Assembly (NCBI GenBank): GCA_017461625.1
Contig: JAFTXJ010000002.1
Coordinates: forward strand, 101,628-165,627
Direction of reading: 5' to 3'
Length of the DNA: 64,000 nt
From: Clostridia bacterium
GTDB taxonomy: Bacteria > Bacillota > Clostridia > Oscillospirales > Acutalibacteraceae
The first letter of the stretch is position 1. The number at the start of each line of letters is the position of its first letter. The notes under the pieces were generated by a model, which saw only the letters and a program-made list of their open reading frames with translations, was not told the origin of the DNA and searched no databases. Below, piece after piece: positions 8,391 to 17,479 of the stretch. A program made the position numbers and the translations under genes.

Positions 8391-9120
8391 TTTTAGTGCC
8401 TCCTTTAATTTTTTTGAAAATGCTTTGCTGATACGCTGTTCCGTATTTTGAAAAGGATGTACGGAAAACCTTATTTGCCGTAAGCCAGTCGGTCATCCAC
8501 AGAGGGATTCCGCCGGCTGTTTTGATTTCCATAAGTACAAGATTGTCATGAAGAATCGGAGTGCCGTAAATTTCGCTGTTGAAAGAAAAATTTTCGCGTC
8601 TGAACAGAATGTTTTCATCAAAGGTTATTCTGAAATCATGCCTTTCAACAGAATAATATGCGTCACGCTCATAAGAAAGAAAAACAACAGGATGCAAATT
8701 GCCGTAATATGAGCAGAAATAGTTGATTTCATCAGCAACCTGAGTTGATACAGGCAAAGGAATGTTGTTGCTCAGGCAATTGATCGCCGTCGCTTGAGGC
8801 AAAGTGAGCCGCCGTTTGTAAACGATATGTTTGTATTTCTTTTTTAGCTCAACAAAAACCGGGTCGTCGGCACTTGCTTTTTTATAGCTTCTTATTCTGA
8901 GCTTTTCTTTGTAAACAGGTTTTTCAATTGAATGGCGGATAAGTCGGTAATTATCGGTATCAAAATATATGTTGCGAATGGTGGTGCGTCCGTATTTGTC
9001 GGGGTACATATAATTTTTCATTAAATCAAGCAGATTTTGTTGTTGTTCTTTAGTTAAAAAATATTTAAGCTCATATCTTTTAAATACAGTTTCAAATCCC
9101 ACTGTCTGCGCCTCCTTCAC
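8383..9120 (-). CDS. VTC-domain polyphosphate polymerase family protein
   Basis: 245 residues spanning a single VTC domain, the triphosphate-tunnel-type fold that in yeast Vtc4 makes polyphosphate from ATP. Basic and acidic tunnel residues are recognisable: KRYELKYFL (about 13-21), RIRSY (about 86-90), VFVELKKKYK (about 99), YKRRL (about 112), SYERDAYY (about 160) and LMEIKT (about 205). No membrane segment is present. First gene of the VTC-DUF4956-lipoprotein operon, transcribed away from a two-component system. The ribosome site is GAAGGAGG. Polymerase activity is inferred from the family, and bacterial members are little characterised. Confidence 0.85.
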   Translation of the reverse strand: MKEAQTVGFETVFKRYELKYFLTKEQQQNLLDLMKNYMYPDKYGRTTIRNIYFDTDNYRLIRHSIEKPVYKEKLRIRSYKKASADDPVFVELKKKYKHIVYKRRLTLPQATAINCLSNNIPLPVSTQVADEINYFCSYYGNLHPVVFLSYERDAYYSVERHDFRITFDENILFRRENFSFNSEIYGTPILHDNLVLMEIKTAGGIPLWMTDWLTANKVFRTSFSKYGTAYQQSIFKKIKGGTKNA

Positions 9121-9159
9121 CGATAATATAAAATTATAAAAACGTAACCCTAATTTAAC

Positions 9160-9190
9160 TTTAAAACATATGTTAACAAATTTAAAACAT
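9160..9190. promoter_or_regulatory. Direct repeat, possible response-regulator site in a divergent promoter region
   Basis: The 10-mer TTTAAAACAT occurs at 9160-9169 and 9181-9190, 21 bp apart (two helical turns). It lies just upstream of the -35 of the two-component promoter and in the upstream region of the VTC operon. This is the layout expected for an OmpR-type regulator dimer. Confidence 0.4.
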
Positions 9191-9218
9191 TGATGAAGAA
9201 GAAAAATTATGTTATATT
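9190..9218 (+). promoter_or_regulatory. Sigma-A promoter of the two-component system
   Basis: TTGATG, 17-base spacer, TATATT, about 48 bases before the ATG at 9267. Confidence 0.6.
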
Positions 9219-9266
9219 AAAGTAAGCTTAAAGTGGTTATGCAATAATTCAGGTGAGGTGATTAAA

Positions 9267-9944
9267 ATGAGGTTGCTTTTAGCTGAGGATGAAAAATCTC
9301 TTTCAAAGGCATTGAGTACGATTTTAGAAAAAAACAATTATTCCGTTGACACTGTTTTTGATGGTGAAGAGGCGATGGACTATTTGTTAACGGGCAAATA
9401 TGATGGTATCATCCTTGACATTATGATGCCTAAAATTGACGGAATTGAAGTACTTAAAGCTTTGAGGAAAAGCGGAAACACCGTTCCTGTTTTACTCCTT
9501 ACAGCTAAAGCAGAGGTTGATGATAAAGTTTTCGGTCTTGACAGTGGTGCGAACGACTATCTGACAAAGCCATTTAATGTTAAAGAGTTGTTGGCACGTA
9601 TAAGGGCTATGACACGCCAACAGACCTCACAGACAGATTCTCACTTGAAAGTGGGCAATATCACCCTCAATTGTGCAACCTTTGAGCTTTCTTCAGCCTC
9701 AGGTAAGTTTCGCCTTGCAAACAAAGAGTTTCAGATGATGGAGCTTTTGATGCGTAATCCGAGAAATCTTATTTCAACAGACAGCTTTATGGAAAGAATC
9801 TGGGGATACGACAGCAATGCTGAAATAAGTGTTGTATGGGTTTATATATCATATCTTCGTAAAAAGCTTACGGCTTTGAATGCAGATGTTGAAATAAAGG
9901 CCTCAAGAAATTCGGGATATTTTTTGGAGGTTTCAGATGATTAA
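9267..9944 (+). CDS. OmpR/PhoB family response regulator
   Basis: 225 residues. The receiver domain (1-115) has the acidic pocket E7-D8, phosphoacceptor D51 (ILDIMMPKIDG), the T79 position in LLTAK and K101 in DYLTKPF. The winged-helix DNA-binding domain occupies about 125-222 and ends in VVWVYISYLRKKL. ATG 9267 was chosen because AGGTGAGGTG precedes it; a GTG at 9258 lies inside that ribosome site. The gene overlaps its kinase by 8 bases. It is divergent from the VTC polyphosphate cassette, with candidate binding repeats in the shared upstream region, so regulation of that cassette is plausible. Confidence 0.93.
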   Translation: MRLLLAEDEKSLSKALSTILEKNNYSVDTVFDGEEAMDYLLTGKYDGIILDIMMPKIDGIEVLKALRKSGNTVPVLLLTAKAEVDDKVFGLDSGANDYLTKPFNVKELLARIRAMTRQQTSQTDSHLKVGNITLNCATFELSSASGKFRLANKEFQMMELLMRNPRNLISTDSFMERIWGYDSNAEISVVWVYISYLRKKLTALNADVEIKASRNSGYFLEVSDD

Positions 9945-11163
9945 AAAGCTTCGCGTAAAATTTGTCTGTGCTGCAATGCTTTCGTCTTTTATTGTTCTGT
10001 TTGGCATTATCGGAATTATAAATGCTCTGAATTTTGTGGAAGTAGTCAATCAGGCTGATATTACTATTTCGCTTTTGCAAGAGAATGACGGTGAATTCCC
10101 TAAAAAAGAAGAAATGATGCCAAAGCCTGACCGTGGACCATTAAGTGAACCGCTTATGAAAGAGCTGCCCTATGAGTCAAGATTTTTTACCGTAACAATA
10201 AAAGACGGTGAAGCAGTTTCAATAGAAACAGGCAGAATTGCTGCAGTTGATGAAAAAACTGCTGAAGACTTTGCTAAAAGGGTTATAGATGATGGAAACG
10301 GAAAAGGCTTTTTAAAAACATACAGATATCATTTGGATGAAACTGCTGACGGAACAAGGGTTATTTTTTTAGATTGCACAAGGAATTTGTCAACTTTTTT
10401 TTCTTTTTTGACTGCAAGTATCGGAATTTCTTCAATAGGGTTATTGTTGATCCTGATTATTTTGATTTTTGTTTCGGGCAGGGTAGTGCGTCCTGTATCA
10501 GAAAGTTTTGAAAAACAAAAGCAGTTTATTACCGATGCAGGTCACGAAATAAAAACACCGGTCACCATTATTGATGCCGATGCTGAAGTTATTAAAATGG
10601 AAACAGGAGAAAATGAATGGCTCAATGACATTCAGTTGCAATCAAAACGGTTGGCTTCGCTTACCAACGATTTGATTTATCTTTCACGCATGGAAGAGTG
10701 TGAGTCAGAGCTGCAACTTTTGGAATTTCCCTTATCCGATGTGGTGAGTGAAACAGCACAATCTTTTCAATCATTGGCAAAGCTTGGTCATAAAACCTTC
10801 AGTCAAGACATTCAGCCCATGATTGAAATGAAAGGTGACGAAAATGCAATTCGTCGATTGGTGTATATTTTGCTTGACAATGCAGTAAAATATTCTGATG
10901 AAAACGGAGAGATAAGTTTAAAGCTTGAACGTAACGGTAAAAACATCCGTCTGCAGATTGAAAATACAACGAGCAAACCGTTACCTGAAAATCTGATGAA
11001 GATGTTTGACAGATTTTATCGTGGAGATAAATCGCGAAACTCAAAAACAGGCGGTTACGGCTTAGGTCTTGCAATAGCTAAAGTGACGGCTGAAGCTCAT
11101 AAAGGAAGAATCAACCTGACAAAGTCATCAGAAAACCGTTTATGTGTTAAGGTGATTTTTTAA
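9937..11163 (+). CDS. Membrane sensor histidine kinase (HisKA/HATPase)
   Basis: 408 residues. TM1 (about 9-31) and TM2 (about 157-179) flank an extracytoplasmic sensor region of about 125 residues. HisKA contains DAGHEIKTP with phospho-His203. The ATPase domain has the N box LVYILLDNAVKYS, a short F box MFDRFYRGD and the G box GGYGLGLAI. It is the cognate partner of the preceding response regulator, with overlapping genes. The sensor region is acidic/proline-rich at first (KKEEMMPKPDRGP) and matches no named sensor fold that I can recognise, so the signal is unknown. Confidence 0.92.
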   Translation: MIKKLRVKFVCAAMLSSFIVLFGIIGIINALNFVEVVNQADITISLLQENDGEFPKKEEMMPKPDRGPLSEPLMKELPYESRFFTVTIKDGEAVSIETGRIAAVDEKTAEDFAKRVIDDGNGKGFLKTYRYHLDETADGTRVIFLDCTRNLSTFFSFLTASIGISSIGLLLILIILIFVSGRVVRPVSESFEKQKQFITDAGHEIKTPVTIIDADAEVIKMETGENEWLNDIQLQSKRLASLTNDLIYLSRMEECESELQLLEFPLSDVVSETAQSFQSLAKLGHKTFSQDIQPMIEMKGDENAIRRLVYILLDNAVKYSDENGEISLKLERNGKNIRLQIENTTSKPLPENLMKMFDRFYRGDKSRNSKTGGYGLGLAIAKVTAEAHKGRINLTKSSENRLCVKVIF

Positions 11164-11169
11164 AGCGAA

Positions 11170-11192
11170 TCGGCTGTGCACTGCACAGCCGA
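11170..11192. terminator. Hairpin between convergent genes
   Basis: TCGGCTGTGCA / TGCACAGCCGA, perfect stem, but only a weak T-run (AAATTGTTT) on the plus strand. Confidence 0.55.
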
Positions 11193-11198
11193 AATTGT

Positions 11199-12317
11199 TT
11201 ATGCTTTGCCTGAAATATAGTTTCTGACAGATGAAAATATTTTGGATAAGTATTTAATGATAAAATTATAAAGCTTATTGATGTGAATGATTGCAAAAAG
11301 CTTTTGTCTTAATATATCAATTATAGTGCATATTAAGTAAATAGCTATTGCGATACCCAAAACTGAAAAGATCAAAATATACCATGGTTTATCAGAAATG
11401 AAAACCAGAGAATCACTGAGTATATTAAAATAAAACAGCGGATTCGTATGGAGAATGTATACAAAAAATGCTGTTGCAGAAAGAGTTTGAATAAACTTAC
11501 TCTCTTTAACTTTAAGATTTATAAATATAAGGAACAATGTAACCGAAGAAACTACCATAGGTGGAGACGGGTATGAAACAATCATTCCTGAAAGTTTGTC
11601 GGTGAAGTCTGTACCTATAAAGACAAATATCATTTTTATTCCCCAGGCGAGAAGGTTGCAGGCAACAAAAATAATCAGCAGGGTAGATTGTTTTATTTTT
11701 TTTAGGTTTTCTCCGTGCAAGGATATATAAGAGCCAATAAAATACAAATATAATAACCACAAAGGGCTGTATCCGCTTTTTAAAACATAAATGTCAGTTT
11801 GCAAAATTCCGTAAGCAAAATAATGGCAACAAAAAAGCACAAATCCTATCAGAATTAGTGTTACGTGTTGTTTTTTACTAAGAGTGCACAACATTTTATT
11901 GATATACGGAATGAACAGCCATAGACAAACATATGCCGAAAAATACCAATGATTTTTATTGGTGACGGGCATAGAATTGTAAATTGCTTCTGCAAACACA
12001 ATTTTGCCGGATAAAAAGAAAACACCGGCAAAAATAACACTGTAAAAAAATACAGCACCCCACAGATTAAACAGTTTGTTCCATCGGTGGTTTTGTGTTT
12101 TTGCATAAACAAATCCGGTGGTTATGCAAAAAATGTTAACTGAGTTATAAGCGATGGTTTCCAAAAGCCACGTAATGTTATAATTGGCAGACAAAGGTTC
12201 AACGGAGGAAAGGATTCCTCCAGCACCTAACAGATGAAGAATAACAACCAGAAAAGTAGAGAAAATTTTCAAAAGATCAAGACCGGCATTACGCTTTGAT
12301 AAAGTGATATTGCTCAT
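11199..12317 (-). CDS. Acyltransferase 3 family integral membrane protein
   Basis: 372 residues with about ten transmembrane segments throughout. The N-terminus has the family signature: GLDLLKIFSTFLVVILHL, with the conserved basic/acid start and the putative catalytic His about residue 29. Family members O-acetylate or O-acylate cell-wall polymers, exopolysaccharides or lipids at the membrane. The start at 12317 has a GGGAAGGTG ribosome site; an upstream in-frame extension to 12371 lacks one. It stands alone between convergent and divergent neighbours, so the acceptor cannot be inferred. Confidence 0.85.
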   Translation of the reverse strand: MSNITLSKRNAGLDLLKIFSTFLVVILHLLGAGGILSSVEPLSANYNITWLLETIAYNSVNIFCITTGFVYAKTQNHRWNKLFNLWGAVFFYSVIFAGVFFLSGKIVFAEAIYNSMPVTNKNHWYFSAYVCLWLFIPYINKMLCTLSKKQHVTLILIGFVLFCCHYFAYGILQTDIYVLKSGYSPLWLLYLYFIGSYISLHGENLKKIKQSTLLIIFVACNLLAWGIKMIFVFIGTDFTDKLSGMIVSYPSPPMVVSSVTLFLIFINLKVKESKFIQTLSATAFFVYILHTNPLFYFNILSDSLVFISDKPWYILIFSVLGIAIAIYLICTIIDILRQKLFAIIHINKLYNFIIKYLSKIFSSVRNYISGKA

Positions 12318-12386
12318 TATATACACACCTTCCCTAAAGGCCATTATAACATAAAACAGAAACAAGAGCAATATTGTAAAAATCTC

Positions 12387-12415
12387 TTGACCTTTTGTGC
12401 TGTTTGTTGCATAAT
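12387..12415 (+). promoter_or_regulatory. Sigma-A-type promoter
   Basis: TTGACC, 17-base spacer, CATAAT, 25 bases before the ATG at 12441. Confidence 0.55.
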
Positions 12416-12440
12416 TAGAAAAAAGGATTGAGGTGATCTT

Positions 12441-13796
12441 ATGGCAAAAGCAGGTCAGAAAAACACGATGTTTAACATTTTGGCCGTCCTTGTGGGTGCA
12501 TTGCTCATGGGATTTTTGTGGCGAGTGAGAGGAACAACTGGGTGGGGTTCATCTTGGGGACTTCTCAATGCTGGGTTTGTTTTTACGATGTTTCTTATTC
12601 TTGTTAACGGTGCTCGTCAAAAGATGAACGCAGGTTGGCTCGGCCTTACTTCATTGTCTTTTATGCTCACAGTTCCTGCCTGGGGTACAATTATCGGGCA
12701 GATAACAGGTGTGCTTGAAGATTCCGAATTGATTGAAACTCAAAAATTTGTGTCTATTCCGTCGGCAGTTTTTCAAATGCTTTGTCTGGGATTTGGCGTT
12801 GCCGTTATTTTTGGCATTATGCTTGGCAGAGCATACAGTTCAAAACAGTGGAAAATTCTTGATTTTATAATTGTGATTGCAATTTTTTATGCTGTTGACT
12901 TGATTGCTAAAGCAACTGTTTCTCATTGGATTATTGATGCAATTCAGCCTCAGGCGGCAGAGCTTTTTGAAGAAGGACTTGCACTTGCAGGCAAAGACGA
13001 GGGTACGGCATATAAGGCATATATGAGCCATTTTGCCGATATTTCATGGGCAAAGAAAATTGCAGGCGGCAGAAACTATTTTTCTGCTGTTCAGACGATT
13101 TCTTCAGCATTCAGAGCAATCGCTGCAATTGTTGCCACAAGATTTATTGTAAAGGATAAGGTCGCCGCAAAAACAGGTTTGATTGTTTCAGCTGCGTTTG
13201 CATTTTCTATTACTGTTTCAGATTTATTCTTCTATTTCGGTAACGGTGGTTATCATGAGCTTGGTGCATCAGCGTTCCCTGAATCGGTTTATCCATGGTC
13301 CTGCTGGGAATATTTTACAGGCTTCATCGCAGGCGGTATTATCACTGCATTTGTTCTTTCTCTTAAAAAGGAAGATGATGTGCCTGAAATCACTTTTGCA
13401 AAAATTCCCGAAAAAGCAACAACAGTTCTCACTTTTATCATGGGTTATGTGTTCCTGATAGGCGTGAACCTTGTTCGCCCGATTCTTGAAAGATATGATG
13501 ATTCGGATTATCTTATTCTTTGCGTAATTCTTGCTGTTGTGGTGGCAGCGGTTATTGTTTTTGTTGTTGCCAAAAAGCTTGGTGTCAAAGCTCAGGATGC
13601 TGATATGACAGCATATTCAAAAATGCTCTTTCCCATACTTACCGTATCAATGATTGTTACATATATGTTCCTTGCGATTCCCGAAGATATGAACTATACA
13701 GGTATCGGAAGCGTTCACAATATTCTTGTTGTTGCTTCGGTTGTTGTTATACTTTTGTGGTGGGCAAAGTACGGTCTTAAAGCTAAAAGTAAATAA
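12441..13796 (+). CDS. Polytopic membrane protein of unknown function
   Basis: 451 residues with about 11-12 hydrophobic segments. The N-terminal part carries FLWRVRGTTGWGSSWGLLNAG, a conserved-looking Gly/Trp-rich re-entrant or loop motif. I do not recognise the family. A soluble insertion rich in Glu and Ala (about 165-205, IQPQAAELFEEGLALAG) lies between membrane segments. It has its own promoter and a GAGGTGAT ribosome site and is followed by a strong terminator, so it is a single-gene unit. It could be a transporter or a membrane enzyme; nothing in the context decides. Confidence 0.7.
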   Translation: MAKAGQKNTMFNILAVLVGALLMGFLWRVRGTTGWGSSWGLLNAGFVFTMFLILVNGARQKMNAGWLGLTSLSFMLTVPAWGTIIGQITGVLEDSELIETQKFVSIPSAVFQMLCLGFGVAVIFGIMLGRAYSSKQWKILDFIIVIAIFYAVDLIAKATVSHWIIDAIQPQAAELFEEGLALAGKDEGTAYKAYMSHFADISWAKKIAGGRNYFSAVQTISSAFRAIAAIVATRFIVKDKVAAKTGLIVSAAFAFSITVSDLFFYFGNGGYHELGASAFPESVYPWSCWEYFTGFIAGGIITAFVLSLKKEDDVPEITFAKIPEKATTVLTFIMGYVFLIGVNLVRPILERYDDSDYLILCVILAVVVAAVIVFVVAKKLGVKAQDADMTAYSKMLFPILTVSMIVTYMFLAIPEDMNYTGIGSVHNILVVASVVVILLWWAKYGLKAKSK

Positions 13797-13803
13797 AAAT
13801 TCA

Positions 13804-13837
13804 GGGCATCTTCCAAAACGGAAGATGCCCGATTTTT
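13804..13837. terminator. Bidirectional intrinsic terminator
   Basis: GGGCATCTTCC / GGAAGATGCCC with T-runs on both sides, shared by the membrane protein and the convergent ABC exporter genes. Confidence 0.9.
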
Positions 13838-15632
13838 ATGCTTCTTCTTTATATTTTTCTGCCTGAAGGTTAAACATATATGCGTATTTGCCGTTTTTTG
13901 CCATAAGCTCTTCATGAGTTCCGCTTTCAACGATTTCGCCATTTTCAAGCATATAAATTACGTCTGCCATAACAGTGGTGGAAAGCCTGTGAGAGATGAA
14001 GATAACCGTTTTATCCTTTGCGGCTCTGCTCATTGCTTCGTTGAGCGAATATTCCGAAACGGGGTCAAGGTTGGCACTTGGCTCGTCAAGAATAGCAAAA
14101 GGACAGTCTTTATAAAAGGCTCGTGCAACGGCAACCTTCTGAGCTTCACCGCCTGAAAGAGAAACACCATTGTCATCAAATTCTCTTAAAAGAATAGAGT
14201 CGGCACCGTTTGGCAAGTCTTTGCTAAAGCTGCTTTCTTTAAGGCTTGCCATAACCTTTTCAATGTCGGGGTTTTCTTTCATAGCAACATTTTCGCCAAG
14301 TGTTGCACCAAAAAGTGAAAAGTCCTGAAAAACAGCCGCATAATTTTCGTGATATGAACGGATGTTCCAATCTTTAATATTCATACCGTCAACGGTAATT
14401 TCACCCTCGGTTACGTCATAAAGACGAAGCAACAGATTGGTAAGTGTAGTTTTACCTGCACCGTTGTAGCCTACAAGGGCGATTTTTTGATAAGGTTTAA
14501 TTTCAAGGTTAATGTTTTTGAGGGTTGGTTTATCGTTACCTGGGTAGGTGAATGAAACATTGTTCAGCTTGATTGTTTCAGGTTTTTTAAATTTCTTGGT
14601 AATTTCACCGTCTTTGATTTTTTCTTCAGCTGCCATAAATTTTTTGAACTTTTCAACATAAAGTCCGTTTTCTCTGAAAGTCATTGCAAACCAGCTTGTC
14701 AATGCAAAAACGCTGTTGCTTACGGCACTTACTCCGTTAAATGTTGCGGCAAAGCTGCCAAGACCAATTTCCTTTGTTACAATGGTTTTATAACCCATAT
14801 AAAGAGTAACACCGAAGCAAATCAAAATTGTAAGAGGCAAACTTTCTTGACAAAAGTATAACTGCCATTGCCTTTTAAGATAAGGTGAAATTGTGAAAAG
14901 ACGGTCAATAATGTTTTTCTTGTATCTTCTTTCAATCATTTCACCGGCCGGGTTAAGTCTCAATTCTTTTGCATAATCCTGCAAATAAAAAACACGTGAA
15001 AAGTAAAGATTTTTTCTGTCAAGGGGCGTCATAGCCTCTTTTTTGTTTACATTAACTTTAGCTATCAGCCTGCCGATCGGCACCATAATTCCTACACATG
15101 CGGCAATAAAAACAAAGCATATCGGGTCAATGGTGAGAATAACTGCGGTTATTGAAATTATGGACACAAGCTCTGTCACAAGGTTTCGTGTGCTTGTAAG
15201 GACACTTTCGGCTCTGTCCCCCATAGTATTCATCGCAAGTACAAAGTCGTTGTAAAATTCGGGGTTGTCGTAGGATTCAAAGTCCATTCGTGATGCCTTG
15301 TCATAGATGAGAGTGTAGAGCCTGTAATGAAGCTTTTCTTTTTGAAGAGGCAAATAGATTTCATAGAAAAGAGTGTTCAAAAGGTTACCGATAACAACCA
15401 CCGATGCAAAAATGATACAGGCAACAGCTATTCTGTAAAGGTCGGTCCCTTCTGTGACAACATCAATTATGTATTTAAGCAGTACAACATTTGATAAAAT
15501 CCACGGCAACGTGGAAAGCAGGTCTGAAATAATCAACGAGGGGAGAATCCACGGAGAATGCTTTGAAATAAAGCGAATCATAAACCAGTAATTTCTTATG
15601 CTGTGAGAGCTTTCAGCTTTTTTATTCTTCAT
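13836..15632 (-). CDS. ABC exporter, fused permease/ATPase (second of a pair)
   Basis: 598 residues. Six-helix ABC membrane domain (about 20-330) followed by the nucleotide-binding domain. Walker A is GYNGAGKTT, the Q-loop is in VFQDFSLF, the signature is LSGGEAQKVAVARA, Walker B is FAILDEPSANLDP and the switch is ISHRLS. The start at 15632 is preceded by AGGAGG; codons upstream lie within the previous gene. It overlaps that gene by 11 bases, so the two half-transporters are made together and probably form a heterodimer. Substrate unknown; this subgroup includes peptide and lipid exporters. Confidence 0.9.
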   Translation of the reverse strand: MKNKKAESSHSIRNYWFMIRFISKHSPWILPSLIISDLLSTLPWILSNVVLLKYIIDVVTEGTDLYRIAVACIIFASVVVIGNLLNTLFYEIYLPLQKEKLHYRLYTLIYDKASRMDFESYDNPEFYNDFVLAMNTMGDRAESVLTSTRNLVTELVSIISITAVILTIDPICFVFIAACVGIMVPIGRLIAKVNVNKKEAMTPLDRKNLYFSRVFYLQDYAKELRLNPAGEMIERRYKKNIIDRLFTISPYLKRQWQLYFCQESLPLTILICFGVTLYMGYKTIVTKEIGLGSFAATFNGVSAVSNSVFALTSWFAMTFRENGLYVEKFKKFMAAEEKIKDGEITKKFKKPETIKLNNVSFTYPGNDKPTLKNINLEIKPYQKIALVGYNGAGKTTLTNLLLRLYDVTEGEITVDGMNIKDWNIRSYHENYAAVFQDFSLFGATLGENVAMKENPDIEKVMASLKESSFSKDLPNGADSILLREFDDNGVSLSGGEAQKVAVARAFYKDCPFAILDEPSANLDPVSEYSLNEAMSRAAKDKTVIFISHRLSTTVMADVIYMLENGEIVESGTHEELMAKNGKYAYMFNLQAEKYKEEA

Positions 15633-17445
15633 TGTCAGCATCCTCCTCTCTGTAGCCTGATGCCTGGAGGGTAAACATGTTGCAATATTCTCCTCCAAGG
15701 TTCATTAATTCTTCGTGAGTGCCAGATTCAATAAGTTGACCTTGTGAAAAAACAAGAATGTTGTCGCTTCTTGTTGCACTTGAAAGACGGTGAGAGATAT
15801 AAACGACCGTTTTGTCTTTTGTGCCTTCCATAAGATTGTCATACATTTTTGACTCTGCAACGGGGTCAAGGGCTGATGACGGCTCATCAAGAATGGCAAT
15901 ATCAAAGTTTTTGGCAAACATTCTGGCAATTGTAACCTTCTGACTTTCACCGCCTGAAAGGAGTGCACCTTCTTCGTCAAATTCTCTTGTGAGAATGGTG
16001 TTTTCTTTTTCGGGTAAGGTTTCAATTTTGGAATAAACTCCGCTTTGCTTAAGTGCCTTTGTTGCCCTTTTAATATTATTTTCGTCAGTTTCTTCAATAA
16101 GAACATTTTCTGCAACGGTCATTGCAAAAATTCTGTAATCCTGAAAAACGCTGGCAAAGCACTCACGGTATTTTAACAAATCGTATTCTTTGATGTTTAT
16201 TCCATTATAAAGGATTTCACCTTCATCAACATCATAAAGGCGCATCATCAACTTTGAAAGAGTAGTTTTACCTGCACCGTTATGACCTACCACAGCAATG
16301 CTTTCGCCACGGTTAATTTTAAATGATACATTTGAAAGAGAGTTCTTGTCATTTCCGCTGTAATGGAATGAAACATTTTTGAACTCAAGGCTTTCAAATT
16401 CGCCGGGTATTTTGTCACCGCCGACGATTTTGGGTTCATAGTCGAGGAATTCTCTTAAATTCTGAACCCACAGGCAATGCTTTTGCTGCATTGTGAAATA
16501 GTAGGCAAGCTGATTTAATTTGTTTCTGCAGTTTGTAATTGCTGAAATTAGCACCGAAAATGCAGAAATTTCAATGTTTTGCAAAACAATCAGTCGGTAG
16601 CAACCATATGCAAAGCCGCCTGCAATTGGAATAACTTCACCAAAAAAGTCGCTTGCAACTTCAAGTACGGCAATTTTAAGGCCGTATTTTTTTATCATTT
16701 TAATGTTATTTTTAATTGCTTCTTTAAAGCGACGCTTAACAACATCAAAAATATTTGTGGTTTTAATCTCTTTTGCAAAATCCTTTAAAAGAACGGTTCT
16801 TTTGGTATAATCTTTCTGCCTTTCAAATGGGGTCATCATTTTTTCTTTTTCAAACTCAACATTGTTTCTTTTAACCCTGAAAAACAAAACGATAACAGGG
16901 CAAAGGAGGACCAGAAGCAGCCATGGGTCAAGTTTATAAAGGTAAATCGCCAGGAAAATTATGCTCACAACCGAGCCTAAAGTCCATGCTGAGCCTTCAA
17001 TGATTCTTTTGAAGCCCTGCTTTTCAACTACCCATGTTGCACGGTTATAGTTATCAAAAAAGTCGGGGTTTTCATAACAACCAAGTTCAACCTGCTGAGC
17101 CTTTTGGAAAATGAGGTTGTTTATGTATCCCTCACATTTAATTTCAAATTTCTCACGTACAGGGTGAAATGCTATGTAAGAAAATAAGTCAACGGCAATC
17201 TTACCGAAAACAATCAGACCGATTTTGATTGCAAATTCTTTAAAACTTCTTCCGCCTTCAATTATTGAAAGTGCAGTTTCAAGGAACATAACATTGAAAA
17301 CAACTGCGTAATAAACATTTTCAGCAATGTAAGCAAGGTAAATGATAATCATAGCAACAGGTGCGCTTTTAAGACCGCACTTTAACATGAAGCCGGTATT
17401 TTTGATTATATGTGCCTTTGCTTTGAAGTCAACGGCTTGTTGCAT
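15622..17445 (-). CDS. ABC exporter, fused permease/ATPase (first of a pair)
   Basis: 607 residues with the same layout as its partner: membrane domain about 25-320, then Walker A GHNGAGKTT, signature LSGGESQKVTIAR, Walker B IAILDEPSSALDP and ISHRLS. Both subunits keep the catalytic Glu after Walker B, so neither site looks degenerate. Ribosome site AAGGAAGTG before ATG 17445. The flavoprotein gene upstream on the same strand ends 34 bases away, so the three may be one operon. The pair is related in organisation to the exporter at 55635-59313 on the mobile element. Confidence 0.9.
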   Translation of the reverse strand: MQQAVDFKAKAHIIKNTGFMLKCGLKSAPVAMIIIYLAYIAENVYYAVVFNVMFLETALSIIEGGRSFKEFAIKIGLIVFGKIAVDLFSYIAFHPVREKFEIKCEGYINNLIFQKAQQVELGCYENPDFFDNYNRATWVVEKQGFKRIIEGSAWTLGSVVSIIFLAIYLYKLDPWLLLVLLCPVIVLFFRVKRNNVEFEKEKMMTPFERQKDYTKRTVLLKDFAKEIKTTNIFDVVKRRFKEAIKNNIKMIKKYGLKIAVLEVASDFFGEVIPIAGGFAYGCYRLIVLQNIEISAFSVLISAITNCRNKLNQLAYYFTMQQKHCLWVQNLREFLDYEPKIVGGDKIPGEFESLEFKNVSFHYSGNDKNSLSNVSFKINRGESIAVVGHNGAGKTTLSKLMMRLYDVDEGEILYNGINIKEYDLLKYRECFASVFQDYRIFAMTVAENVLIEETDENNIKRATKALKQSGVYSKIETLPEKENTILTREFDEEGALLSGGESQKVTIARMFAKNFDIAILDEPSSALDPVAESKMYDNLMEGTKDKTVVYISHRLSSATRSDNILVFSQGQLIESGTHEELMNLGGEYCNMFTLQASGYREEDADNEE

Positions 17446-17479
17446 TGTTTCACTTCCTTTTTGGAGTTTATTTTATTAG

